Under the pieces are notes generated by a model, which searched no databases, was not told the DNA's origin, and worked only from the letters and a program-made list of their open reading frames with translations. The translations under genes were made by a program, and so were the position numbers. A DNA stretch of 14,485 bases from contig DASTGO010000117.1 in NCBI GenBank assembly GCA_035719045.1, positions 1-14,485 on the forward strand, read 5' to 3'. This DNA comes from DASTGO01 sp035719045 (GTDB lineage Bacteria; Actinomycetota; Actinomycetes; Actinomycetales; Kineosporiaceae). This document shows, one piece after another, positions 1-5,965 of the stretch (its first letter is position 1; each line of letters begins with the position of its first letter).

Positions 1-22
1 CGTCGTGCGGCAACCTTTGACC

Positions 23-451
23 ATGGCGCGACGGCTCGGTGTGACGGTGGACTGCGCCAGCCCGCAGCGGCTGGCGGCGTTCTGGCGCGATGTGCTCGAC
101 TACGTCGACGACCCGCCACCCCCCGGTTACGCCAGTTGGGCCGACTACGACCGGGCCAATGCCGTGGCACCCGAGGAGGTCGAGGCCGGCGCGACCATCG
201 TCGATCCGAACGGGATCGGCCCCCGGATGTTCTTCCAGCGGGTGCCGGAACCGAAGCGGGTGAAGAACCGCCTGCACCTCGATATCGCCGTCGCCACGGC
301 CCCTCCGGGCGAACAGCGGATCGCCCAACTCCGGCAGGCGGCCGCGGAACTGGTCCGCCGGGGGGCCACCTGGGCGGCGGAGTCCGCGGATCCGCTGGAC
401 TTCTTCATCGTGCTGCGCGACCCGGAGGGCAACGAGTTCTGCCTGGTTTGA
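23..451 (+). CDS. VOC (glyoxalase-like) family protein
   Basis: A 142-residue protein of the vicinal oxygen chelate fold, as in the glyoxalase/bleomycin-resistance-like enzymes common in actinobacteria. Visible landmarks are the N-terminal strand VTVDCASP (residues 8-14) followed by a helix with AAFW, the second-half strand KNRLHLDI (81-88) carrying a likely metal-ligand histidine H85, and the C-terminal DPEGNEFC (133-140), where E136 or E138 could be a further ligand. The length suits a single-module VOC protein that would act as a dimer. I chose the ATG at 23 because the homologous part starts there; a GTG at 5 is also in frame and no clear ribosome binding site is visible for either. The substrate cannot be told from sequence. 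The gene stands alone and is followed by a hairpin terminator. Confidence 0.85.
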   Translation: MARRLGVTVDCASPQRLAAFWRDVLDYVDDPPPPGYASWADYDRANAVAPEEVEAGATIVDPNGIGPRMFFQRVPEPKRVKNRLHLDIAVATAPPGEQRIAQLRQAAAELVRRGATWAAESADPLDFFIVLRDPEGNEFCLV

Positions 452-518
452 AACGCGCAGCCCCCGAGAGGTGGAGATCCGGCCGGCGACGGGGGGAACA
501 CCGGCCGGACCTCAACAC

Positions 519-545
519 CAGGCGGCTGCAGGGGGGTGCCGCCTG
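519..545 (+). terminator. Hairpin terminator after the VOC gene
   Basis: Perfect 8-bp inverted repeat CAGGCGGC (519-526) and GCCGCCTG (538-545) around an 11-base loop, 67 bases after the VOC stop. There is no T-tract, which is usual for actinobacterial hairpin terminators. The assignment is inferred from position and symmetry. Confidence 0.5.
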
Positions 546-601
546 ATCGCGAACATAGCTCGCAGGCGTCCGCCCCGCAGCCGAAACCGTGGACTTCGCC
601 A

Positions 602-758
602 CTGATCCACCCGATCAGAAGCTCGACCCGGCGGACCGTGACGGCACGAACTCCGCCACAGGCTCGCACTTCCGGCACCTGAGTCAGGGGCTTACATATG
701 TGAGTACAGGGGTTAATCCGGACACAGCTGAACCCCTGCGATCCACCCGTTGTGGATC
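602..758. promoter_or_regulatory. Cluster of inverted repeats upstream of the S9 peptidase gene
   Basis: The gap from 452 to 880 holds no convincing gene. Apart from the terminator it contains four symmetric elements: CTGATC/GATCAG at 602-618 with a 5-base loop; the near-palindrome CTTACATATGTGAG at 691-704 (two mismatched positions); CAGGGGTT (707-714) with AACCCCTG (731-738); and GATCCAC (740-746) with GTGGATC (752-758). The 10-mer GATCCACCCG occurs twice, at 604-613 and 740-749. The elements lie 120-280 bases before the peptidase start. They could be operators or RNA hairpins; no known regulator site is recognised. Confidence 0.35.
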
Positions 759-868
759 AAGCACTTTGCGTGACCCTGCCTCACCGTCGCCGCCGGTATA
801 GGGACCAGGAGCGCCGGTCACCCGGGCCACCGGGATCCGGCGGATCGGCCGGCCAGGCAGGCCCCCGC

Positions 869-874
869 TAGTCT
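869..874 (+). promoter_or_regulatory. -10 box of a leaderless promoter for the S9 peptidase
   Basis: TAGTCT fits the actinobacterial TANNNT -10 consensus and is separated from the ATG at 881 by six bases (GCGGCA). Transcription would therefore begin at or next to the start codon. No Shine-Dalgarno sequence is present and no clear -35 box is seen, both consistent with leaderless expression. Confidence 0.6.
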
Positions 875-880
875 GCGGCA

Positions 881-2950
881 ATGTCTCGCCCTTCGCTGCC
901 GTACGGATCCTGGCCCTCCCCGATCGCCCCCACCGCCCTCGTCGCCGGAGCATCCACCCCCACGGACACCCAGGCGGAGGGCGGCCGGACCTGGTGGTCA
1001 CAGACCCGGCCGGACCAGGCGGGCCGGATCCAGGTGGTCCGCCGCGATGCCGACGGCACCGTGCACGACGCGCTCCCGGACGGCTGGAACTCCCGCACCC
1101 GGGTGCATGAGTACGGCGGGGGTGCGTGGTGGGCGCACGACGGCGTCCTGTTCACGGCCTCGTGGCAGGACCAGTGCCTGTACCGGGCGGAGCCGGGCAG
1201 CGATCCGGTGATCCTCACCCCGCAGCCCCCGCAACCACACGCCTTCCGCTACGCCGACGGTGACGTCACCCCGGACGGGTCCATGGTGATCTGCGTCCGG
1301 GAGGACCACGCCCGTCCCGCCGAACCCGCCGGCACTGCCGTCACACCGGACCGGTCCCCGGCCGGCGACGCCCGCAACGAGCTGGTCGCCATCTCCGCCA
1401 GGCCCGGCCCGGACGGTCCCGCCGAACCGGTCGTCCTGGTGGCCGGTCACGACTTCGTCGCCGCACCGAGGATCTCCCCGGACGGACGGCGGCTGGCCTG
1501 GATCACCTGGGAGCACCCCGACATGCCGTGGGACGTCACGGCACTGTGGGTGGCCGACCTGGTGCCCAACGGGGAAACCCTTGCCCTGCAAGGCATTCGC
1601 CGGATCGCGGGAGGCCGCGAGAGCGGGATCGAGGAGTCCCTGCTGCAGCCGCAGTGGTCGGCGGACGGGCGGTTGTTCGTCGTCAGCGACCGCAGCAACT
1701 GGTGGAACGTGTACCGGGTCGACGAGCTCGACGGCGGACAGCCCGGCCTGGTGGCGTTGCATCCGGTCGACGCGGAGGTCGGCCAGCCGGCATGGGTGTT
1801 CGGGCAGAGCAGGTACGCGATCGCCGCGGACGGCACCGTGTGGTTCACCTACTCCGCGGCGGACGGCGCGCACCTGGTGTCGGTCGCGGCCGATGGGGCG
1901 GCGCACGACCACCGCGTACCGTTCGGCTCGCTGCAGGCGTTGCGGGCGGACGGGAACCGGCTGGTGGCCCTGGCGACGAGCCCGCTGGCCGAGGCCGTCG
2001 TCGTCGAGTTCGGGGTCGGACCAGGACCGCAGGCTCCCGTGGTCACCGTACTGCGCGAACCGCGGAACCTGTTGGCACAGTTCGGTTTCGGCCCTGAATC
2101 GGTGTCTCGCCCACGGCGGATCAGCTTCCCCAGCGGTGAGCGGACCGCCCATGCCTGGCTGTACCTGCCCGCCCACGCCGAGGTCGAGGGCCCGGAGGGT
2201 CAACTGCCGCCGCTGCTGGTCTCGGCGCACGGCGGGCCGACCGGTGCCGCGGATCCGTCGCTGCGGCTGGCGGTCCAGTTCTGGACCAGTCGCGGTTTCG
2301 CCTACGCGGACGTGGACTACGGCGGCAGTACGGGCTACGGGCGGACGTACCGGCGGCTGCTGGACGGCGCCTGGGGCATCGTCGACATCGAGGACGTCTG
2401 CGCGGCCGCCCGCTGGCTGGCCGGCCAGGGCCTGGTCGACCCGGAGCGGACAGCGATCCGCGGCGGCAGCGCGGGCGGGTACACCACCCTGCTCGCCCTC
2501 GCCGTCACCGACGTTTTCGCCGCGGGGGCAAGCCATTACGGCGTCGCCGATCTCGGGGCCCTGGCCCGGGACACCCACAAGTTCGAGTCCCGCTACCTCG
2601 ACGGGCTGGTCGGCCCCTGGCCGCAGGCGGCGGAGGTGTACGCCCAGCGTTCCCCGCTCAGCCACGTCGACGGCTTCGACCGGCCGCTCATCGTCCTGCA
2701 GGGCGACGAGGACGCGGTGGTGCCGCCCGCCCAGGCAGAACTCATCGTGTCCGCCCTGGAACGCCGCGGGATACCGCACGCCTACCTGCTCTTCGCCGGG
2801 GAACAGCACGGATTCCGCAAGGCGGAGAACATCATCGCGGCCATCCAGGCGGAGCTGTCGTTCTACGGACAGGTGTTCGGCTTCGTCCCCGCCGGGGATG
2901 TGCCCCGGGTCGAGGTGCGGTACGCCGACCGACTGCCGTCCCGTAGCTGA
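881..2950 (+). CDS. S9 family peptidase (prolyl oligopeptidase / acylaminoacyl-peptidase type)
   Basis: A 689-residue serine peptidase, probably cytoplasmic, since no signal peptide is visible. The N-terminal part of roughly 400 residues has WD/PD40-like beta-propeller strands (for example SPDGRRLAWITWEHPDMPWD), which in this family form a lid restricting access to short peptides. The C-terminal alpha/beta-hydrolase domain has the catalytic triad: nucleophile S530 in GGSAGG, D611 in GDEDAVVPP and H643 in GEQHGFRKAE. The oxyanion-side SAHGGP motif lies upstream. Known members release N-terminal dipeptides or acylated amino acids from oligopeptides; the exact specificity cannot be read here. 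The ATG at 881 is preceded by a TANNNT box at leaderless spacing. The gene stands alone, and its last 88 bases overlap, antisense, the tail of the HEAT-like reading frame at 2863-3333. Confidence 0.92.
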   Translation: MSRPSLPYGSWPSPIAPTALVAGASTPTDTQAEGGRTWWSQTRPDQAGRIQVVRRDADGTVHDALPDGWNSRTRVHEYGGGAWWAHDGVLFTASWQDQCLYRAEPGSDPVILTPQPPQPHAFRYADGDVTPDGSMVICVREDHARPAEPAGTAVTPDRSPAGDARNELVAISARPGPDGPAEPVVLVAGHDFVAAPRISPDGRRLAWITWEHPDMPWDVTALWVADLVPNGETLALQGIRRIAGGRESGIEESLLQPQWSADGRLFVVSDRSNWWNVYRVDELDGGQPGLVALHPVDAEVGQPAWVFGQSRYAIAADGTVWFTYSAADGAHLVSVAADGAAHDHRVPFGSLQALRADGNRLVALATSPLAEAVVVEFGVGPGPQAPVVTVLREPRNLLAQFGFGPESVSRPRRISFPSGERTAHAWLYLPAHAEVEGPEGQLPPLLVSAHGGPTGAADPSLRLAVQFWTSRGFAYADVDYGGSTGYGRTYRRLLDGAWGIVDIEDVCAAARWLAGQGLVDPERTAIRGGSAGGYTTLLALAVTDVFAAGASHYGVADLGALARDTHKFESRYLDGLVGPWPQAAEVYAQRSPLSHVDGFDRPLIVLQGDEDAVVPPAQAELIVSALERRGIPHAYLLFAGEQHGFRKAENIIAAIQAELSFYGQVFGFVPAGDVPRVEVRYADRLPSRS

Positions 2951-3333
2951 GGCGTGGCAGCGCGAGGCGGGCAGGACGTCCGGCTCGCGGCAGGAGGAGT
3001 CGCTTCACCGCTGGCTGTGGCAACAGCCTCCCGGATCACCGCGCAGGGCGGCAGAAGCGCCCTCGCTTCCCCGCTGCCGCGCGTGACGGCCGCCGAGCGG
3101 GTGGCCGCCCACACCCTCACATCGCGTGTCCGGATGAGTCCGGGACCGAGGCGCTGATCGGGCTGAGGCGCCCTCTCGGCGTGGGCGACCCATACCGCCA
3201 TATCGGGACGCCGAGTAAGGATCGCGTCCCACGCCTCAGATGGCAGTTCCATCCAGGCCGCCAGTGCTTGGTCGCCCGGAGTCTCACTCGTGCGCAAGCG
3301 CACCCACTCAGCGGCCGGGTCGACGAGGTCCAC
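2863..3333 (-). CDS. Short HEAT-like / leucine-rich-repeat-variant protein, possibly decaying
   Basis: A 156-residue reading frame starting at GTG 3333. Residues 9-56 resemble the N-terminus of an actinobacterial HEAT-like repeat family as I recall it: EWVRLRTSETPGDQ, then LPSEAWDAILTRRPDMAVWVAHAERAP. Later parts keep repeat-like pieces, DVRVWAATRSAAV (71-83) and CAVIREAVATA (97-107). The start is supported by TATCGT six bases upstream, the leaderless arrangement also seen at other genes here. An upstream GTG at 3408 is in frame but lies against the tRNA terminator hairpin. Residues from about 129 onward are antisense to the S9 peptidase and look like noise, so the original stop may be lost or a frameshift present. 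Third-position GC is visibly lower than in the neighbours. It could be a real divergent gene or a remnant; its function is unknown. Confidence 0.45.
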   Translation of the reverse strand: MDLVDPAAEWVRLRTSETPGDQALAAWMELPSEAWDAILTRRPDMAVWVAHAERAPQPDQRLGPGLIRTRDVRVWAATRSAAVTRGSGEARALLPPCAVIREAVATASGEATPPAASRTSCPPRAATPQLRDGSRSAYRTSTRGTSPAGTKPNTCP

Positions 3334-3339
3334 GGCCGG

Positions 3340-3345
3340 ACGATA
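3340..3345 (-). promoter_or_regulatory. -10 box of a leaderless promoter for the HEAT-like gene
   Basis: On the minus strand TATCGT is followed by CCGGCC and then GTG at 3333. This is the same TANNNT-six bases-start layout as at the S9 peptidase and plsC-like genes. No -35 box is evident. Confidence 0.45.
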
Positions 3346-3409
3346 GCGCTGGGAGCGGTGGCCCTTCTGCAGCACCAAGCGGGGCAACTGAAACTGAGCC
3401 GGACGCACC

Positions 3410-3444
3410 GATGCCCGGCCCCTCCGTCGAGGGTGCCGGGCATC
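3410..3444 (-). terminator. Terminator of tRNA-Ser
   Basis: Strong hairpin 14 bases past the tRNA 3' end. A 10-bp stem (3410-3419 with 3435-3444) continues through a single-base bulge at 3434 into a 5-bp stem (3420-3424 with 3429-3433) closed by a 4-base loop. No T-tract follows. The element is nearly symmetric and could also act on plus-strand transcripts. Confidence 0.75.
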
Positions 3445-3458
3445 TGCGCTGCTCAGAG

Positions 3459-3545
3459 CGGTGGCGGTGGGATTCGAACCCACGGTGGAGTTGCCCCCAC
3501 ACACGCTTTCGAGGCGTGCTCCTTTGGCCGCTCGGACACGCCACC
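3459..3545 (-). tRNA. tRNA-Ser (anticodon CGA)
   Basis: An 87-base class II tRNA. On the minus strand the acceptor stem GGTGGCG pairs with CGCCACC, followed by discriminator G. The D-arm region reads TCCGAGCGGCCAAAGGA. The anticodon stem CACGC/GCGTG encloses CTCGAAA, giving anticodon CGA at 3511-3509, which reads UCG serine codons. A long variable arm typical of serine tRNAs follows, then the T arm GTGGG TTCGAAT CCCAC. The CCA end is not encoded and would be added after transcription. The gene has its own -10-like box and terminator. Confidence 0.96.
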
Positions 3546-3552
3546 GCCGACG

Positions 3553-3558
3553 AGGGTA
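3553..3558 (-). promoter_or_regulatory. Probable -10 box of the tRNA-Ser promoter
   Basis: TACCCT on the minus strand fits TANNNT and lies seven bases upstream of the mature tRNA 5' end, so the transcript could start almost at the mature end. No convincing -35 box is seen. The gap between this box and tadA (3559-3742) holds no other recognisable feature. Confidence 0.45.
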
Positions 3559-3742
3559 GCGCCTGACCCCCGCTTCGGCCGAATCGGTAGCCGGTCGCCC
3601 CGTGGGTCCCGGCCGACACCCGACCCCGGTCCCGCCCGCCACCCGGATCCGGTCCCGGCGGCCTCCGCCGCAGCCCGGTCCACAAGCCCTGTGCCGCCCT
3701 CCAACGGTCCGGAGCGGGTGCGGTGGAGCCTTCCCCCGCGGG

Positions 3743-4186
3743 TCAGTCGTCCTCGGCGCGGTGGACGGCGAAGAAGGCGCGCAGCAGGCCGGCACAGTCG
3801 GCCTCCCGGACCCCGCCCACGACCTCCACACGGTGGTTCAGCCGCCGGTCGCGGACGACGTCCCGGACCGAGCCCGCAGCGCCCGCCTTGGGGTCCCAGG
3901 CGCCGAAGACGAGCCGCTGCGGCCGGGCCAGCACGATCGCCCCGGCGCACATCGTGCACGGCTCCAGGGTGACCACGAGGGTGCAGCCGGTCAGCCGCCA
4001 ACTACCGAGGCTGCGGGCGGCGTCACGCAGGGCGAGGATCTCGGCGTGGGCGGTGGGATCGCCGTCGGCCTCCCGGGCGTTGTGCCCGCGGCCAACGATC
4101 CGGCCCTGCCCGTCGAGCACGACGGCCCCGATCGGGACGTCCCCGGTGGGCAGCGCCTGCCGGGCCTGCGCCAGGGCGAGGTCCAT
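3743..4186 (-). CDS. tadA: tRNA-specific adenosine deaminase TadA
   Basis: A 147-residue cytidine-deaminase-fold enzyme. Known members convert the wobble adenosine 34 of tRNA-Arg(ACG) to inosine. The zinc site is complete: H47 and catalytic E49 in DPTAHAEI, and C77 and C80 in LEPCTMC. The substrate-side motifs VPIGAVV (17-23), GRGHN (32-36) and the C-terminal LNHRVEVVGGVREADCAGLLRAFF region match the family. The length is normal or slightly short at the N-terminus; ATG 4186 is the first in-frame start. It lies 50 bases downstream of its partner gene on the same strand, so the two are very probably co-transcribed. Confidence 0.95.
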   Translation of the reverse strand: MDLALAQARQALPTGDVPIGAVVLDGQGRIVGRGHNAREADGDPTAHAEILALRDAARSLGSWRLTGCTLVVTLEPCTMCAGAIVLARPQRLVFGAWDPKAGAAGSVRDVVRDRRLNHRVEVVGGVREADCAGLLRAFFAVHRAEDD

Positions 4187-4236
4187 CGCGGCCAGGTCAG
4201 CCGCGGTGACGATCAGGCCGCCGCCAGGCGCAGCGG

Positions 4237-4773
4237 TCAGCGCAGGGCCTCAAGGAGCTCGGCGAATCCGCAGGTCTCGCCGACCTCGCCGAGGACCGCG
4301 CCCGGGTCGTCGGCGTTGTCCTCGACCAGCTTGCGCAGGGTGCGGGCGCTCACGCCGAGGTCCTCCAGCAGGTCCGCCTCACCGGCCCAGGCGGCGACCG
4401 ACTCGTCCCCGTCCCCGGCGCCCCCGTCCTCGCCCTCGGAGCCGGCCTCGCCGTCGCCCCCGCCGTCCTCGTCGTCGTCCGGGACGTCGATGTCGGCGGC
4501 CGGAGCGAGGATCTCGCCGTACGGGCTGTGCGAGGCGGCCCCGAGATCGGACACGAACAGCCGGGGCTCCTCCTCGGCGTCGATCCGCACCAGGGCGAAC
4601 CATTCGTCCTCGTGTTCGACCACCGCCAGGACGGGTTGGTCATCCACGGCCGCCGACCGCAGCGCATCCGCGAGTTCGTCGAGGGTCTCCGCGTCGTCGA
4701 CCTCGACGTCGCGGGCCTTCCAGGCGCGGCCGATCTTGGCAATGACAGCGGTGAAGTACGCCACGGGCCACAT
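4237..4773 (-). CDS. tRNA adenosine deaminase-associated protein
   Basis: A 178-residue acidic protein matching the actinobacterial family named for its place next to tadA (I believe TIGR03941, recalled, not searched). The N-terminal YFTAVIAKIGRAWKARDVEVDD and the block DDQPVLAVVEHEDEWFALVRID (44-65) form a predicted alpha/beta domain. Residues 96-126 are a low-complexity stretch of Asp, Glu and Gly. The C-terminal helix-rich part (131-178) has LLEDLGVSARTLRKLVEDN and ends in GFAELLEALR. The molecular role is not established. ATG 4773 is used; GTG 4764 is equally possible, because family members often begin near the AYF motif. There is no clear ribosome binding site. It is the first gene of a two-gene operon with tadA and is divergent from upp across 168 bases. 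Confidence 0.85.
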   Translation of the reverse strand: MWPVAYFTAVIAKIGRAWKARDVEVDDAETLDELADALRSAAVDDQPVLAVVEHEDEWFALVRIDAEEEPRLFVSDLGAASHSPYGEILAPAADIDVPDDDEDGGGDGEAGSEGEDGGAGDGDESVAAWAGEADLLEDLGVSARTLRKLVEDNADDPGAVLGEVGETCGFAELLEALR

Positions 4774-4815
4774 CGTGGCATCGCCGACGGCCTCGGGGCG
4801 AGTGTCTCCCGCAGG

Positions 4816-4828
4816 TCGTGAGTCACGA
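4816..4828. promoter_or_regulatory. Perfect 6+1+6 palindrome between the tadA operon and upp
   Basis: TCGTGA-g-TCACGA is a perfect inverted repeat with a single central base. It lies 43 bases upstream of the tadA-partner start and 113 bases upstream of upp, in the only shared regulatory region of these divergent units. The form suits a dimeric repressor operator, but no specific regulator is recognised. Confidence 0.4.
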
Positions 4829-4928
4829 ATGCTGATGGCGAGATCACCGTCCGCGGTCGCCGGGCCCGCCGGGCGCACCACGCCGACCGGGCCGGCCGCA
4901 ACAGCCCTGGTGACACGCCGTGAGGCGA

Positions 4929-4934
4929 TAAGTT
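4929..4934 (+). promoter_or_regulatory. -10 box of a leaderless promoter for upp
   Basis: TAAGTT fits TANNNT and is followed by seven bases (GCGCGCC) and the upp ATG at 4942. No Shine-Dalgarno sequence precedes that ATG. A TTG codon at 4933 is also in frame but would fall inside the -10 box. Confidence 0.6.
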
Positions 4935-4941
4935 GCGCGCC

Positions 4942-5577
4942 ATGCGCGTGCATGTCGTGGACCACCCTCTGGTGTCCCACAAACTCACCGTCCTGCGGGA
5001 CAAGGACACCGACTCCCCCACGTTCCGCCGGCTGGCGGACGAGCTGGTGACCCTGCTCGCCTACGAGGCCACCCGTGGGGTCCGGGTCGAGCCCTACGAC
5101 ATCGTCACCCCGGTCGCGCCGACCACCGGGGTCAAGCTGTCCTCCCCCAAGCCGCTCGTGGTGCCCATCCTGCGGGCCGGGCTGGGGATGCTGGACGGGA
5201 TGACCCGGCTGGTCCCGACCGCGGAGGTCGGGTTCCTGGGGATGATCCGCGACGAGTCCACCCTGCAGGCCAGCACCTACGCCAGGCGGCTGCCGGAGGA
5301 CCTCTCCGGCCGGCAGGTGTTCCTGCTGGACCCGATGCTGGCCACCGGCGGGACGCTGAGCGCCGCGATGCAGTTCGTCTTCGACCGCGGGGCCGACGAC
5401 GTGACGGCGATCTGTCTGCTGGCCGCCCCTGAGGGCATCACCGAGGTGGAGCGGAGCTTCGGTCCCGAGGCCCCTGTGACGATCGTCATCGCGGGAATGG
5501 ACGAGCGGCTGAACGAACTCGGATATATCGTTCCGGGCCTCGGGGACGCCGGCGACCGACTGTACGGAGTTGTCTGA
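4942..5577 (+). CDS. upp: Uracil phosphoribosyltransferase
   Basis: A 211-residue salvage enzyme that makes UMP from uracil and PRPP in the cytoplasm. It opens with the characteristic MRVHVVDHPLVSHKLTVLRD. The 5-phosphoribose-binding loop is DPMLATGGT (130-138). The conserved VPILRAGLGM block lies upstream of it, and the uracil-recognising C-terminus GYIVPGLGDAGDRLYG is intact. Length and ends match bacterial Upp closely. The start follows the conserved N-terminus and sits seven bases after a TANNNT -10 box, so the mRNA is probably leaderless. It is divergent from the tadA operon; no purine or pyrimidine transporter gene is nearby. Confidence 0.97.
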   Translation: MRVHVVDHPLVSHKLTVLRDKDTDSPTFRRLADELVTLLAYEATRGVRVEPYDIVTPVAPTTGVKLSSPKPLVVPILRAGLGMLDGMTRLVPTAEVGFLGMIRDESTLQASTYARRLPEDLSGRQVFLLDPMLATGGTLSAAMQFVFDRGADDVTAICLLAAPEGITEVERSFGPEAPVTIVIAGMDERLNELGYIVPGLGDAGDRLYGVV

Positions 5578-5725
5578 CCTGCAAGAACGCGATCTGTGAC
5601 CTTCGGGGACTCCGCGTTACCCGATTCACCTGACAGACTGAGCATCACCACTGTCCGTAAAGCTCCCGGAGACGCGCCGTGGGACATGCCTACCGCGGAA
5701 CGTCTCACTACGGGAGGATGATCCT

Positions 5726-5755
5726 ATGCTGATCAACCGCCACCGATCGGCATGA
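5726..5755 (+). CDS. Possible 9-codon leader peptide (uORF)
   Basis: ATG at 5726 opens MLINRHRSA and a TGA at 5753-5755. It is preceded by a strong Shine-Dalgarno GGGAGG (5712-5717) with eight bases of spacing, as good a start signal as any in the window. It lies 33 bases before the 57-residue membrane peptide gene. The stop overlaps another ATG at 5752. A leader or attenuator role is inferred; the peptide matches no leader I recognise with certainty. The rest of the 5578-5788 gap holds no clear terminator or promoter. Confidence 0.35.
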   Translation: MLINRHRSA

Positions 5756-5788
5756 ATCGCCGCTCGGAGTCGGAGGAGGTCGCCGCTC

Positions 5789-5962
5789 ATGTTCACGCCC
5801 CGTGTCAAGAAGTTCCTATGGATCGCCCTGATCGTCTTCATCGTGTACGCGGTCATCGTCAGCCCCACGGACGCGGCCAACGTGGTCAAGTCGGCACTGG
5901 GGAAGCTCGGTAACGGGCTCAACTCAGTGGGGCAGTTCGTGAACGCCCTGATGAAGGGATGA
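5789..5962 (+). CDS. 57-residue single-pass membrane peptide
   Basis: ATG 5789 follows an excellent ribosome binding site, GGAGGAGGT at 5772-5780, with eight bases of spacing. The peptide has a basic start (MFTPRVKKF), one transmembrane helix at about residues 9-25 (FLWIALIVFIVYAVIV), then an amphipathic tail (VVKSALGKLGNGLNSVGQFVNALMKG). The N-terminus is probably cytoplasmic by the positive-inside rule. Its stop codon is three bases before the start of the PH-domain gene, whose start region overlaps AAGGGATGA, so the two are likely translationally coupled and may form a membrane complex. No established function is recognised. It is easily missed because of its size. Confidence 0.75.
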   Translation: MFTPRVKKFLWIALIVFIVYAVIVSPTDAANVVKSALGKLGNGLNSVGQFVNALMKG

Positions 5963-5965
5963 CCC

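Noticed and set aside
751..760. TGTGGATCAA, resembling a DnaA box and hinting at an origin
   Set aside because: It is a single imperfect site, better explained as one arm of the 740-758 inverted repeat; no dnaA, dnaN or AT-rich region is nearby.
998..2809. 603-codon open frame on the minus strand across the S9 peptidase gene
   Set aside because: It is antisense to a well-supported enzyme with an intact catalytic triad; long antisense frames are expected in such GC-rich DNA and the translation has no recognisable motifs.
3117..3443. 108-codon minus-strand frame overlapping the tRNA terminator
   Set aside because: It is out of frame with the HEAT-like protein, which keeps family-like residues; it reads as Arg/Ser/Cys-rich noise.
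3459..3545. tRNA-Ser as an attachment site of an integrated element
   Set aside because: No second copy of the tRNA 3' end and no integrase are visible in the window; only the odd composition next to it remains suggestive.
4774..4980. N-terminal extension of the tadA partner to 4980
   Set aside because: It would run across the divergent promoter and into upp; the family-like sequence begins only near 4773-4764.
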